A stretch of DNA of 64,000 nt from Betaproteobacteria bacterium (GCA_009781175.1 WQYQ01000001.1:124001-188000), one strand, 5' to 3'. Shown: positions 1 through 11,838, counted from the first letter of the stretch. The notes: a model not told the origin generated them from the letters alone. A program made the numbers and translations.

Positions 1-762
1 AACGACCGTGGCTGGCTCAAACTCAAACTCGACACGCTCGCGCGCTCGGTCGGTGAAGGCTCCTTCGAACTGCCCTTCCCGCCCAACGGTGAGCACAAGG
101 TCGTACCCGGTGTCGTCGCTGGCTTCGCGCAAGTCGTTCGCTATCGTTGCGAAAGACTCAACGCCTTCGAAGTCGACACCTCGACTCCGGTTCTCGATGC
201 GGTGTTCAGCCTGCAAGAGCCCAAAACCGGCACCGACGGCACGCTCTCCTGGACCGTCGACATCAGCAACCCGGCCACGGGTGAAGAGTTTGTGCTCGGC
301 TTGAAAGAAATCACATTGCCGGACGGCGTGACGCGCCCCTACTCGATGTGGCTTTCCGGCAACTACCCGCGCGCGCTCGACGGCCTGACGCAAATCCTGT
401 CGCTCGACATGCGCGTAATGGACCCCGCCTGGATCGGCATGAAGCTGCGCAAGCTGCTGAGCTACCCCGAACCGCTCGGCGATTTCATGGCTTTTGTGCC
501 CGGCACGCGCCGCCAGCAAAACTGGCCTTCGACGGTCGCCTATCTGGCACGGCTCATCATCCACCGCTACGCGATGCTCGGCGTACTCGATGAAAACGGC
601 TATCCGACGCGCGAAATGGGCATTCTCGAAGCGCCCCGCAGCGAGCGCGAACCGAGGCTGATGCAAGGTTCCCTGTGTGCGGAATGCGGCAATCAGTCGG
701 TAATCCGTAAGGATGGCTGCGATTTCTGCACAGCCTGCGGTGCAGTTGGCACCTGTGGTTAA
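1..762 (+). CDS. nrdJ: Adenosylcobalamin-dependent (class II) ribonucleotide reductase, C-terminal part
   Basis: The gene is open from base 1, so its start lies outside the window; 253 codons remain. Class II reductases convert ribonucleotides to deoxyribonucleotides with a radical generated from coenzyme B12 and work with or without oxygen. The visible part ends with a cysteine-rich tail (SLCAECGN, then DFCTACGAVGTCG), matching the zinc-ribbon-like, redox-active C-terminus of the NrdJ family. A strong terminator hairpin follows 33 bp after the stop, so this is the end of a transcript. A cobalamin adenosyltransferase, which makes the cofactor, lies at 3627-4175. The family call rests on the C-terminal third only. 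Confidence 0.85.
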   Translation, partial: NDRGWLKLKLDTLARSVGEGSFELPFPPNGEHKVVPGVVAGFAQVVRYRCERLNAFEVDTSTPVLDAVFSLQEPKTGTDGTLSWTVDISNPATGEEFVLGLKEITLPDGVTRPYSMWLSGNYPRALDGLTQILSLDMRVMDPAWIGMKLRKLLSYPEPLGDFMAFVPGTRRQQNWPSTVAYLARLIIHRYAMLGVLDENGYPTREMGILEAPRSEREPRLMQGSLCAECGNQSVIRKDGCDFCTACGAVGTCG

Positions 763-794
763 AACTAACGGATAGTTCCCGCCTGGGCGGTAAA

Positions 795-826
795 AATCCC
801 CGGCAATTGCTTGCCGGGGATTTTTT
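795..826 (+). terminator. Rho-independent terminator after nrdJ
   Basis: A perfect 12-bp stem (AATCCCCGGCAA with TTGCCGGGGATT) closes a TTGC loop and is followed by a T run. It sits between the nrdJ stop and the next gene and separates the two transcripts. Confidence 0.9.
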
Positions 827-907
827 CGTCTTACGACCCGAAATCAGCGTCGCCTATACTATGGTCGCCACATACGAGCAATCGGCGTGACCCAAGGAGA
901 CAAACCC

Positions 908-1861
908 ATGAAATCCATTCTGCGCGGCCTGATTGCAATTGGCGCGATGCTCATATCGACGCTATCCCTGGCTCAGAGTGAAAAAGTTGTCATGGGCGTA
1001 TCGATTCCCGCTGCAACAAATGGCTGGACGAGCGGCGTTGCCTACTGGGCAAATCGAACGAAAGGCGAACTCGAGAAAAAGTATCGGAATATAAAAATCA
1101 TCATCAAAGCGGCGAATTCATCTTCCGAGCAGATAAATCAGATTCGGGGTTTGCATACAGTGAACAAGATCAACACGCTAGTCATTCTGCCGTTCGAGCC
1201 CATCCCGCTCTCCGGACCCATCGCACAGTTGAAGGATAAAGGTGTATTCGTCACCGTCATAGACCGCGCGTTGACCGACGTGCACGCACAAAACGCCTAC
1301 GTGACGGGCGACAACTACGGCTTCGGCAAGGTCGCAGGCCAATATATCGCGCAAGCACTGGACGGAAAGGGAGATATCGTTATTCTGCGAGGCCCTCCAG
1401 GCGCTATCGACAATCAGCGTGTGAATGCCTTTAACGAAGTAATCAAAGCCCACCCCGGAATCAGGGTACTCGATGCCAAACATGGCAATTGGAACCGCAA
1501 CGACGCCTTCAAGCTCATGCAAGACTACCTCGCCCGTTTCAAGCGTATCGATGCCGTCTGGGCATCGGATGACGAGATGGCGGCGGGCGTTCAGAAAGCG
1601 ATCGCACAAGCCAAGCGCACGGACATCAGACTCGTGCTCGGCGGCACGGGCGCCAAAGATTACGTTAAAAAAATCATGGACCAGGACAAGATCGTCACGG
1701 CGGACATCGCTTATTCGCCGAGCATGATCGCCGATGCAATGAGACTAACGGCAGAAGCACGCACAGCAGGAAACACCATGCCTGCAACGACGATCATCCC
1801 CGCCCCCCTGATCACGAAGGAAAACGCAGCCCAATTCTATTTCCCGGACTCGCCTTTCTGA
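908..1861 (+). CDS. Periplasmic sugar-type ABC substrate-binding protein (Peripla_BP_4/RbsB-like), orphan
   Basis: A 317-residue secreted protein. Residues 1-22 are a typical Sec signal ending in LSLAQ. The mature part has the fold signature of ribose/galactose-type binding proteins: an N-terminal beta strand EKVVMGVSIP, then VILPFEP, then a hinge-side VTVIDRAL and VWASDDEMA. I chose the ATG at 908 because AAGGAG lies 9 bp upstream; a GTG at 887 in the same frame lacks this. No permease or ATPase gene is adjacent, so it may serve a transporter elsewhere or a chemoreceptor. The ligand cannot be read from the sequence. Confidence 0.8.
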   Translation: MKSILRGLIAIGAMLISTLSLAQSEKVVMGVSIPAATNGWTSGVAYWANRTKGELEKKYRNIKIIIKAANSSSEQINQIRGLHTVNKINTLVILPFEPIPLSGPIAQLKDKGVFVTVIDRALTDVHAQNAYVTGDNYGFGKVAGQYIAQALDGKGDIVILRGPPGAIDNQRVNAFNEVIKAHPGIRVLDAKHGNWNRNDAFKLMQDYLARFKRIDAVWASDDEMAAGVQKAIAQAKRTDIRLVLGGTGAKDYVKKIMDQDKIVTADIAYSPSMIADAMRLTAEARTAGNTMPATTIIPAPLITKENAAQFYFPDSPF

Positions 1862-1876
1862 TCCACCGATCACCCC

Positions 1877-2485
1877 ATGCAGCTTTTGTACACGTCCACC
1901 TCTCCTTTTGCCCGCAAAGTCCGTATCGCGGCGATGGAGCTAAACCTCGATAAAAGGATGACCCTGGTGGAGGTCGATCCTTGGACTGACCGAAGTCTCC
2001 GGACGATGAATCCTTTATCGAAAGTACCAACTTTGGTAGCCGACGACGGGACGGTTCTGTTTGAATCCACAGTGATTTGCGATTACCTCGATGCACAAGG
2101 TACAAGACGGCGGCTTTTCCCCGCGGACGGACCTTTCCGCTGGAAAACTCTGCGGCTTCAAGGGCTTGCGGATGGCGCTATGACAGCCGCGGGACGCCTG
2201 TTCGCGGATGAACGCCGGCCGGCCAACGAGCGTTCCGAAACCATGCTAACGCGCTTTGCGGAAGCACGCGATGCGGTGCTCGACAAACTGGAACAAGAGG
2301 ATTTGCGGGAAGAGCCATTGATAGGAGAAATCGCCGTTGCCGCATTTTTGGGGTATCTGGACTTTCGCTGGAACAATCGGGATTGGCGCAGATACAGGCC
2401 ACGGCTGGCGGCCTGGTTCGCGCACTTCAGCACGCGACCGTCAATGATCGGCACTCATCATGCGTTGCCGAATGAAAATCATTAA
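1877..2485 (+). CDS. Glutathione S-transferase family protein
   Basis: A 202-residue protein. The N-terminal 80 residues have the thioredoxin-like GST fold: a first strand MQLLYTSTSPFARKVRIAA with the usual S/P-x-x-R pattern, then the cis-proline segment KVPTLV and the glutathione-binding DGTVLFEST. The rest is helical, as in GST C-terminal domains. It begins 15 bp after the binding-protein stop and is probably cotranscribed with it. The substrate is unknown; the group contains many stress-related transferases and isomerases. There is no clear ribosome binding site, so the start rests on the domain boundary. Confidence 0.82.
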   Translation: MQLLYTSTSPFARKVRIAAMELNLDKRMTLVEVDPWTDRSLRTMNPLSKVPTLVADDGTVLFESTVICDYLDAQGTRRRLFPADGPFRWKTLRLQGLADGAMTAAGRLFADERRPANERSETMLTRFAEARDAVLDKLEQEDLREEPLIGEIAVAAFLGYLDFRWNNRDWRRYRPRLAAWFAHFSTRPSMIGTHHALPNENH

Positions 2486-2490
2486 ATTGA

Positions 2491-2558
2491 GAAACCCAGC
2501 GTAGCGGCACAGGCACGGCGTGCGCGCGACAAGCACAACGCAGCATGCAGGGGTTTGT
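2491..2558. repeat. Structured intergenic repeat, short copy
   Basis: Short inverted ends (AAACCC at 2492-2497, GGGTTT at 2551-2556) enclose GC-rich sequence containing GGCGTGCG and GCACAACGCAGCATGCAGG. The last block is shared almost exactly with the longer element at 4535-4647, so these are members of one repeat family. This copy lacks the central palindrome. It lies between two convergent genes. Confidence 0.65.
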
Positions 2559-2566
2559 TAGCGGCT

Positions 2567-3322
2567 CTAAGTCACAGCCCCATCGGTCAGCCGCACAATC
2601 ACCATCGATATATTGTCGCCCATCCCATGTCCGCGCGCGCGGGCTTGGTCGATCAAATCGCGCGCAGCCTGGCGCGCGGGCTGATGGGCGATGGCGCTGG
2701 CAAGCTCGGCGTCCGAAAAATGGCCCCACAGGCCATCGGAGCACATCAAAAAGGCATCGCCGATACGCAAGCCTTGAGCCGAGCCGATTTCGATGCGCGG
2801 TTCCCGCTCCGCGCCGAGACATGACAGCAAAAGATTTTTGTGCGGATAAGTCTCCGCATCGCTTTCCGAAAGCTGGCCGCTTCTGACAAGCTCCGCGACC
2901 AGGGAATGATCGTCGCTGCGGTTCAGCAGCGCGCCATCATGAAAACGGTAAATCCTGGAATCGCCGCAATGCGCCCAATGCACCTTGCCCGGCTGCATCA
3001 AAAGGACGCACGCGGTGCTGTGAGGGTCCTGCTCGCTGGTGAAACGCGTGAGCTTGATGACGACATGCGCGTCTTCAATGATCGAGCGCAGCAAATCTTC
3101 CGGGCTTTCGGACGCCGGGGAATAGGCTTCAAAATTCTGTTTGGCCTTGATAATGACCTGCTCGGCGGCCATTGCGCCGCCGGTATGGCCGCCCATTCCG
3201 TCGGCAAGCACCGCGAGCAGCATGCCCGGACGCTTAGGGTGGGGGTATAAGCCGACGCGATCCTGTTGTTCTTTTCGATCCCCGAGATGCATCGCGACAA
3301 CACTGTCAACGGTAAGCGGCAT
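2567..3322 (-). CDS. PP2C-family serine/threonine protein phosphatase
   Basis: A 251-residue soluble metal-dependent phosphatase (PPM/PP2C, PppA/Stp-like). All core motifs are visible in order: RKEQQDRVG near residue 18, the metal-binding ADGMGGHTGG near 40, HCGDSRIYRF near 120, CSDGLWGHFSD near 190 and GDNISMVIVRL near the C-terminus; the aspartates in these are metal ligands in the family. Length fits the bacterial single-domain type. Such enzymes reverse Ser/Thr phosphorylation by Hanks-type kinases, often in type VI secretion or cell-wall control, but no kinase gene is adjacent. It stands alone, convergent with the GST gene. Confidence 0.92.
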   Translation of the reverse strand: MPLTVDSVVAMHLGDRKEQQDRVGLYPHPKRPGMLLAVLADGMGGHTGGAMAAEQVIIKAKQNFEAYSPASESPEDLLRSIIEDAHVVIKLTRFTSEQDPHSTACVLLMQPGKVHWAHCGDSRIYRFHDGALLNRSDDHSLVAELVRSGQLSESDAETYPHKNLLLSCLGAEREPRIEIGSAQGLRIGDAFLMCSDGLWGHFSDAELASAIAHQPARQAARDLIDQARARGHGMGDNISMVIVRLTDGAVT

Positions 3323-3626
3323 AACGATAAAAATTCATATTTCTCTAGATTCTACTTGGTATACCAACAAACGCTTCCGGCCGCACGTACATACAACACG
3401 CTTGGCGAGCGGTGGTGAAACTACGGCAGGCCCTGCCGCTAACTTTATAGTGATGCTTCCGCGAAGGAAGGTTCGACAAGACGGCGCAGATTTATCAAAA
3501 AATAAAACTAAGCCACGCCGCTTGAGCAGAATCGTGCTGCCGACAGAGCAATAGTCAGCCCCACAACGAGACGCGGCCAAAGCACGATTTATAATTCAGC
3601 TTCAGCTTTGGAAAGGCCGCAACATC
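3323..3626. other. Intergenic region between divergent genes
   Basis: About 300 bp with no convincing gene. It must carry promoters for the phosphatase (minus) and the adenosyltransferase (plus). A TATAAT box at 3590-3595 is a plausible -10 for the latter, without a clear -35. A minus-strand frame here shows no family resemblance and was rejected. Confidence 0.5.
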
Positions 3627-4175
3627 ATGGCAAATCGCCTATCCCGAATCACAACCCGCACAGGTGACGATGGCACGACAGGCTTGGGCGACGGATCGCG
3701 CGTGCCCAAAAACAGCCCGCGCATCGACGCCCTGGGTGAGGTCGATGAGTTAAATTCCTTGCTCGGTCTGCTGCTGACCGAAACGATGCCGGACGATGTG
3801 CGGCAACTGCTCGAAACGGTTCAACACGACCTGTTCGATCTCGGCGGAGAAGTCTGCATTCCAGGTTATACCTTACTCAAAACCGAGCAGGTCGAACGGC
3901 TCGACGCGGCATTAGCGCACTACAACGCGGAGCTTCCTTCGCTCAAAGAGTTCATCCTGCCGGGGGGGGGGCGCACAGCGGCTTTGGCGCATCTTGCCCG
4001 GACTGTCGCGCGCCGGGCCGAACGAGGCGTAATCGGACTCGAAGCGATCAATCCGCCGGTTCTGCAATATCTGAACCGTCTTTCGGATCTGCTGTTCGTG
4101 CTTGGGCGTTATCTGAACCGGATCGACGGCAAAGGTGATGTGCAGTGGAACCACGAGCGGCGCAAAACCACTTAA
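3627..4175 (+). CDS. Cob(I)yrinic acid a,c-diamide adenosyltransferase, PduO type
   Basis: A 182-residue enzyme of the PduO/MMAB family. It transfers the adenosyl group of ATP to cob(I)alamin, giving coenzyme B12. The N-terminal ATP-binding segment TRTGDDGTTGLGDGSRV (near residue 10) and the later FILPGGG and ARTVARRAERG motifs are characteristic. Length is normal. It lies close to the class II ribonucleotide reductase, which consumes its product. The conserved PGGG segment is encoded by an uninterrupted run of ten G at 3962-3971, a possible slippage site. PduO-type family assignment is firm; the exact symbol (pduO, cobO-like or btuR-like) is not. Confidence 0.93.
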   Translation: MANRLSRITTRTGDDGTTGLGDGSRVPKNSPRIDALGEVDELNSLLGLLLTETMPDDVRQLLETVQHDLFDLGGEVCIPGYTLLKTEQVERLDAALAHYNAELPSLKEFILPGGGRTAALAHLARTVARRAERGVIGLEAINPPVLQYLNRLSDLLFVLGRYLNRIDGKGDVQWNHERRKTT

Positions 4176-4186
4176 CTACGCCACTT

Positions 4187-4465
4187 TCAGGGATTGCGCG
4201 CAGGAACCTGGACGAAAATTTCGCCCGGCTTCACCAGCCCAAGCTCATAGCGCGCCTGTTCTTCGATCGCATCGTAGCCAGTCTTCAAATCGCGCACTTC
4301 GGCTTCCAAAGCGGCATTGCGCGCTTCGAGCTTGGTGTTAAGCTCGCGCTGCGCGCGGACTTGCGCATCCGCTTCTCTGACTTTCGTCCAGCTTCCCTTA
4401 CCGAACCAAAGCGGGTACTGGAGCACAGCAAGCAGAAGCGTCAGGATCAGGGCAGGCCATTTCAT
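4187..4465 (-). CDS. ftsB: Cell division protein FtsB
   Basis: A 92-residue bitopic inner-membrane protein. A single N-terminal membrane helix (ALILTLLLAVLQYPLWF) is followed by a periplasmic coiled coil with heptad-like EADAQVRAQRELNTKLEA and the conserved C-terminal part ARYELGLVKPGEIFVQ. FtsB forms a complex with FtsL and FtsQ that activates septal peptidoglycan synthesis. It lies downstream of eno on the same strand, the usual order in proteobacteria, though here a 245-bp gap with a hairpin and a repeat separates the two. Confidence 0.93.
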   Translation of the reverse strand: MKWPALILTLLLAVLQYPLWFGKGSWTKVREADAQVRAQRELNTKLEARNAALEAEVRDLKTGYDAIEEQARYELGLVKPGEIFVQVPARNP

Positions 4466-4534
4466 GGCGAGGCGGAACCGTATATCTCGGAGAAAAACAA
4501 GGAAATCGGCCCGATTCTATAGCAATACCAATAA

Positions 4535-4647
4535 GAACCGCGAACAAAACCCAGCGCAGCGGTGCAGGCAAGGCGTGCGAAACGCAGACAGTACAACAAG
4601 TACGGCAAGTGAGCACAACGCAGCATGCAGGGTTTTGTTCGCGGTTC
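4535..4647. repeat. Structured intergenic repeat with 18-bp perfect inverted ends
   Basis: An 18-bp arm GAACCGCGAACAAAACCC (4535-4552) is repeated perfectly in inverted orientation at 4630-4647. Between the arms lie CAAGGCGTGCGAAACGCAG, a small GTAC-AACAA-GTAC palindrome and GGCAAGTGAGCACAACGCAG. It carries no gene and is too short for a transposase, so it resembles a MITE or REP-type element. Similar blocks recur at 2491-2558 and near 18460. Confidence 0.8.
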
Positions 4648-4654
4648 CAAGAGA

Positions 4655-4675
4655 AAGGGCCGCGATGCGGCCCTT
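4655..4675 (-). terminator. Hairpin downstream of eno
   Basis: A perfect 9-bp stem, AAGGGCCGC with GCGGCCCTT, closes a 3-base loop 35 bp after the eno stop. The minus-strand continuation TTTCTCTTGG is only partly T-rich, so it is a moderate terminator or a partial attenuator before ftsB. Confidence 0.55.
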
Positions 4676-4710
4676 CGTCATTTACATGAGTTAACTTTCG
4701 TGATCCATGC

Positions 4711-6090
<1,380 letters not shown>

Positions 6091-6136
6091 TTAATTGTAG
6101 ACGCCGCCAAAATCCACATCTTGACTGCAAACAGGC

Positions 6137-6430
6137 TCAATCGGGCAAATCCCCGAATGCCAACTCGGAAATCGGCTCCCATATTGCGACAACCTTAAGA
6201 TGCTCGGGATGTTCGAAATATTCGTTCATCGCCGCCTCCGACTCGAAGCGCGCAACCAGAACATAATCCCAGGCGGTGATGTCCTGGGTAATATTGAGGC
6301 CGCACTTCCATGCCTTGATCTGCGGAATGCGCGCGGGCAAGGCCAGCATCGCCGCATGCGCAGTCCGCACGGCCTCGCTGTCGGCCTGTACGCCTGGCCG
6401 AAAACGCAATAAAACGATATGGTCGATCAC
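6137..6430 (-). CDS. Dabb (stress-responsive A/B barrel) domain protein
   Basis: A 97-residue single-domain protein of the Dabb family, recognised by the start [14 protein letters not shown], the central GLNITQD...[11 protein letters not shown] and the terminal [13 protein letters not shown] segment. Dabb proteins are dimeric ferredoxin-like folds; bacterial members have no settled function. Its ATG overlaps the kdsA stop by 4 bp (ATGA), so the two are translationally coupled, and eno follows. Confidence 0.88.
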   Translation of the reverse strand: MIDHIVLLRFRPGVQADSEAVRTAHAAMLALPARIPQIKAWKCGLNITQDITAWDYVLVARFESEAAMNEYFEHPEHLKVVAIWEPISELAFGDLPD

Positions 6431-7266
6431 AGATTCGCCTCGATAAATCCGTTCCGTTTTACAAGCTGATCGATATCCTTGAGCGTTTTGAGCAGCTCGC
6501 GCATTTTCGGCAGCGGCCAGGCGTTCGGCCCATCCGACATCGCATTCGCGGGATCGGGATGCGTTTCCATGAAAAGGCCCGCAATACCCGTGGCGACCGC
6601 CGCACGCGCCAGCACCGGCACGAACTCGCGCTGGCCGCCGCTTTTATCGCCTTGCCCGCCCGGCAATTGAACCGAATGCGTCGCATCGAAAACGACCGGG
6701 CAACCCGTATCGCGCATGATCGCAAGCGAACGCATGTCGGAGACGAGATTGTTATAGCCGAAGGAAGCGCCGCGTTCGCAAACCATGATCGTATCCGCAC
6801 CGCCCGCCGCTTCCTTGGCTTTGGCGACGACATTGCGCATGTCGCCCGGAGCCATGAATTGCCCCTTCTTGATGTTGACCGGCTTGCCCGTTGCCGCCAC
6901 GGCACGGATGAAATCGGTCTGGCGGCACAGGAAAGCGGGCGTCTGCAACACATCGACATACCTGGCGGCGATCGGCGCTTCCTGCTCGGTGTGCACATCG
7001 GTCAAAACCGGCACATGCACACGTTCGCGCACTTCGGCCAGGATCTCCAGACCACGCTCCATGCCCAAACCGCGGAAGCTGCTACCCGAACTGCGGTTAG
7101 CCTTGTCGTATGACGATTTGTAGATGAACGGAATGCCGAGATCGCCGGCAATCGTTTTCAGCTCGGCCGCAGTGTCGAGCGCCATCTCGCGCGACTCGAT
7201 CACGCAGGGGCCGGCAATCAGGAAAAACGGATGATTGAGGCCGACATCAAAACCACATAATTTCAT
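6427..7266 (-). CDS. kdsA: 3-deoxy-8-phosphooctulonate synthase (Kdo-8-phosphate synthase)
   Basis: A 279-residue cytosolic enzyme condensing phosphoenolpyruvate with arabinose-5-phosphate to Kdo-8-phosphate, the first committed step for the Kdo sugar of LPS. Recognised by [13 protein letters not shown] near residue 19, [10 protein letters not shown] near 55, [11 protein letters not shown] near 95, [14 protein letters not shown] near 133 and [11 protein letters not shown] near 195. Length matches the family. It lies 26 bp after pyrG, so the two are cotranscribed. Its presence marks the organism as Gram-negative. Confidence 0.97.
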   Translation of the reverse strand: MKLCGFDVGLNHPFFLIAGPCVIESREMALDTAAELKTIAGDLGIPFIYKSSYDKANRSSGSSFRGLGMERGLEILAEVRERVHVPVLTDVHTEQEAPIAARYVDVLQTPAFLCRQTDFIRAVAATGKPVNIKKGQFMAPGDMRNVVAKAKEAAGGADTIMVCERGASFGYNNLVSDMRSLAIMRDTGCPVVFDATHSVQLPGGQGDKSGGQREFVPVLARAAVATGIAGLFMETHPDPANAMSDGPNAWPLPKMRELLKTLKDIDQLVKRNGFIEANL

Positions 7267-7292
7267 TGTGCGCTCCTAACACCCCGTCCGCG

Positions 7293-8999
<1,707 letters not shown>

Positions 9000-9020
9000 T
9001 CAGCTCAGCTTAAAGCGATG

Positions 9021-9791
9021 TTACCGGCGCGCGCCCGTGAATAAGCGAAAGAAATTTTCGCTGCTTGCGCGGGCGACTTCATCGACCGGAATTCTGCGCA
9101 GGCGCGCGATCTCGGCTGCGACATGCGGCACATAGGCCGGTTGATTGAGCTTGCCGCGATACGGCGCCGGCGCGAGATAAGGCGCATCGGTTTCGATCAG
9201 CAGACGTTCGAGCGGCACCCGCGACGCAACGTCCTTGATCTGCAAGGCGTTCTTGAAGGTAACGACCCCCGAGAAGGAAACATAAAAATTCAGCGCCAAG
9301 GCGACCTGCGCCGTCGCCCAGTCTTCGGTAAAGCAGTGCATCACGCCGCCGACCTGATCCGCACCCTCTTCCCGCATCAAACGCAAGGTATCGGCGGCCG
9401 CTTCGCGTGTATGCACGATCAAAGGCTTGCCGCACAGCTTCGCGGCGCGGATATGCCGGCGGAAACGTTCGCGCTGCCATTCGGGCTGGTCTTTATGCCA
9501 ATAGTAGTCGAGCCCGGTTTCGCCGATGGCGACGGCTTTCGGATGGCGCGCGAGTTCGGCGAGCCGTTCGGCGCTCGGATCTTCGCCTTCGGTATGTTCC
9601 GGGTGCACGCCGACCGAACAGAAAACATTCGGATGCGTTTCAGCGAGCGCAAACACGCCCGGCAAACGCTCGATGCTGACGCCCGCGCACAGGGCATGGC
9701 TGACGCCGGCTTCACGCATGGTGTCGAACAGCGCATCGCCACGCGCAGCAAGGTCTTCGAAATCGATATGACAATGGGAATCGACAAACAT
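9021..9791 (-). CDS. TatD-family metal-dependent hydrolase
   Basis: A 256-residue TIM-barrel hydrolase of the TatD/YcfH DNase group. Metal ligands are visible in MFVDSHCHIDF at the N-terminus, GETGLDYYW near residue 90, IVHTREA near 125, HCFTE near 152 and ETDAPYLAP near 200. The ATG at 9791 is preferred; a TTG three codons upstream is possible. Family members act as 3'-5' exonucleases or D-aminoacyl hydrolases; YcfH-type genes lie beside tmk-holB-pilZ in many proteobacteria, as here. Confidence 0.93.
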   Translation of the reverse strand: MFVDSHCHIDFEDLAARGDALFDTMREAGVSHALCAGVSIERLPGVFALAETHPNVFCSVGVHPEHTEGEDPSAERLAELARHPKAVAIGETGLDYYWHKDQPEWQRERFRRHIRAAKLCGKPLIVHTREAAADTLRLMREEGADQVGGVMHCFTEDWATAQVALALNFYVSFSGVVTFKNALQIKDVASRVPLERLLIETDAPYLAPAPYRGKLNQPAYVPHVAAEIARLRRIPVDEVARASSENFFRLFTGARR

Positions 9792-9818
9792 AAAACTCAA
9801 GCGACCGACTTAACCGGT

Positions 9819-10181
9819 TCAGAGCGTATGCGTCGGACGCCCCGAACCTACATGCGCGCCCAGAATCTGCTCGATCTTGGCGCGGACCTGCTGCCCGGAC
9901 TCGTCTTCGGCGAACTGCACACCCACGCCTTGAATACGGCCAGCCTGCGCGTTTTCCGGCGTCAGCCAGACGATTTTGCCCTTGACCGGAAGCTTGGCGG
10001 GATCGTCCATCAACTGCAGCAGCATGAACACTTCATCGCCGAGGTTGTACGGTTTATTCGTCGGAATGAAAAGCCCGCCGTTTTTTACAAAAGGCATATA
10101 CGCCGCGAAGAGCGCCGACTTTGAGTTGATGCTCAAGGACAGCACTGCGGGACGGGCGACGGGGGCGGCGGGCTGGGACAT
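9819..10181 (-). CDS. pilZ: PilZ-domain protein, type IV pilus PilZ type
   Basis: A 120-residue protein of the original PilZ type, needed for type IV pilus biogenesis. It shows LSLSINSKSALFAAYMPF, then GGLFIPTNKPYNLGDEVFM and KLPVKGKIVWLTP and GVGVQF. The RxxxR and D/NxSxxG motifs that bind cyclic di-GMP are not evident, as is usual for this subgroup. It lies 5 bp after holB in the conserved pilZ-holB-tmk-mltG order. Confidence 0.92.
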   Translation of the reverse strand: MSQPAAPVARPAVLSLSINSKSALFAAYMPFVKNGGLFIPTNKPYNLGDEVFMLLQLMDDPAKLPVKGKIVWLTPENAQAGRIQGVGVQFAEDESGQQVRAKIEQILGAHVGSGRPTHTL

Positions 10182-10186
10182 GGCGG

Positions 10187-11221
10187 CTATTTGTTTCGAG
10201 TGAAGTGACGACGGTAACGCAGCAAACTATCTTCGAGCAGCAGCCTTGCATTCAAGGGATGGCTTGCGACCTTGCGCAGGTTTTGCGCGTCAGTGTAGCA
10301 AGCCAAGGCCGCTTCAGCCGAAAGATTTGCAGCCAAACGTTCGATCTCGCCGCGTGCATCACGGTAAAAACGCACCGGGCCGCCCGAACAGGCCGATGCA
10401 AGATCGGCGCACCAGCGCAGCAGCCAATCCGCAAGCTGCACCATCGTGAAGCCAGCGGATTGCGCCTCCTTGCTGCGCAGCCAGGTGTCCCATGCCGCCG
10501 CGGACTGAACCGGATCTTGATGCGGAAGGTTTTGCACGTCCTTGACGAAGCGCTGGCGCAGCCCCGCCGCGACGCTTTCCGCCGCGTTTTGGGCGGCAAG
10601 CGGCATACCCCCCGCGAAACCAAGCCAGACTTCGGGGCTGCTCACCCCCTGCTCTTTCAACCAAGCCAAGGCTTCATCTTCCGCCGGCGCGGGGAAATCC
10701 CAGCGCTGGCAGCGGCTGCGCAAGGTCGGCAACAAACGTTCCGGCGCGGCGCTGATTAAAATCAGCAAAACCCCCGCTGGCGGCTCTTCAAACAGTTTGA
10801 GCAAACCGTTGGCCGTCACGGCGTTCATCGCCTCGGCAGGGTCGATCAGCACCGCGCGGCGCTCGCTGCGATGGCCTTTGCGCACCAGTTGATCCTGCAA
10901 AGCGCGAATTTGCTCGACCTTGATCTGCTGCGAGCGAGCGGTGTCTTTTTCCTCTTCGCCCGGCTCGCCGGCCTCTTGCGACTCCGGCACGACGCGCATC
11001 AAATCGGGATGCGTGCCGGCGGCGATCCAGGTACACGATTCGCAACGCCCGCAGGCGCGGCCATCGTCACCGGGCGCGTCGCACAAACGCGCGGCCGCGA
11101 GCGCTTCGGCGAAACGGCGCTTCCCCCCTCCCGCCGGGCCAGCGAGCAGCAAAGCATGATGCGCACGCGCATCGGGCTGAGCAAGGCGAGCCCAGATATC
11201 GCGATGCCAGGGCAGAATCAT
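10187..11221 (-). CDS. holB: DNA polymerase III subunit delta'
   Basis: A 344-residue clamp-loader subunit. The AAA+ N-terminal part begins [13 protein letters not shown] and has a degenerate P-loop [17 protein letters not shown] near residue 27, followed by a four-cysteine zinc module ([18 protein letters not shown]) near 45, then [11 protein letters not shown] and LPTLRSRCQ. The C-terminal domain is helical. Its start overlaps the tmk stop by 4 bp, so translation is coupled. It helps load the beta clamp onto DNA during replication. Confidence 0.95.
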   Translation of the reverse strand: MILPWHRDIWARLAQPDARAHHALLLAGPAGGGKRRFAEALAAARLCDAPGDDGRACGRCESCTWIAAGTHPDLMRVVPESQEAGEPGEEEKDTARSQQIKVEQIRALQDQLVRKGHRSERRAVLIDPAEAMNAVTANGLLKLFEEPPAGVLLILISAAPERLLPTLRSRCQRWDFPAPAEDEALAWLKEQGVSSPEVWLGFAGGMPLAAQNAAESVAAGLRQRFVKDVQNLPHQDPVQSAAAWDTWLRSKEAQSAGFTMVQLADWLLRWCADLASACSGGPVRFYRDARGEIERLAANLSAEAALACYTDAQNLRKVASHPLNARLLLEDSLLRYRRHFTRNK

Positions 11222-11835
11222 TTGAAAAACCGCTCCGTGATCGCTGCTTCGATCCGCACGCGAATCGCTTCCGGCGTTTCAGTCGCGTCGAGAATCAAAA
11301 ACCGCTCCGGATGATGCTGCGCCCGAGCCAGATAGGCCGCCCGGACCCGCGTGAAAAAATCGTTCCGTTCGCGCTCGAAGCGGTCACCGGCATTGCGCGA
11401 CTGGCTGATGCGCGCGGCGGCAATCGCGGGTTCAAGATCAAAGAGAAAAGTCAGATCCGGTTGCCGATTCGGATGCACCCAACGTTCGAGCGCTTCGAAT
11501 TTCCCGGCGTCGAGACCGCGCCCGCCAACCTGATAGGCGTAAGTCGCATCGGTGAAGCGATCCGAAACGACCCATCCACCCGCCGTCAAAACCGGTTCGA
11601 TACGCGCGGCAAGGTGCTCCCGCCGCGCGGCGAACATCAGCAGCGCTTCGGTCTCCAGATGCATCGGTTCATGCAGGACAAGCGCGCGGATTTTTTCGGC
11701 CACCGGCGTGCCGCCCGGTTCGCGCGTCTGTTCGACCTGCAACCTGCGCGCGCGCAAATTGGCGACAAGGCTTTCGATTTGCGTGCTTTTGCCCGCGCCG
11801 TCGATGCCTTCAAAAGTGATGAAACGCCCGCTCAT
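11218..11835 (-). CDS. tmk: Thymidylate kinase
   Basis: A 205-residue kinase phosphorylating dTMP to dTDP. The P-loop [12 protein letters not shown] lies at residues 8-19, the dTMP-binding [14 protein letters not shown] near 37, the DR(F/Y/S) motif [14 protein letters not shown] near 92, and the lid arginines near 150. It starts 3 bp after the mltG stop and overlaps holB, within one operon mltG-tmk-holB-pilZ. Confidence 0.96.
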   Translation of the reverse strand: MSGRFITFEGIDGAGKSTQIESLVANLRARRLQVEQTREPGGTPVAEKIRALVLHEPMHLETEALLMFAARREHLAARIEPVLTAGGWVVSDRFTDATYAYQVGGRGLDAGKFEALERWVHPNRQPDLTFLFDLEPAIAAARISQSRNAGDRFERERNDFFTRVRAAYLARAQHHPERFLILDATETPEAIRVRIEAAITERFFK

Positions 11836-11838
11836 CGC

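Noticed and set aside
3335-3580. Minus-strand frame of 81 codons upstream of the phosphatase
   Set aside because: It has no ribosome site or family and occupies the divergent promoter region.
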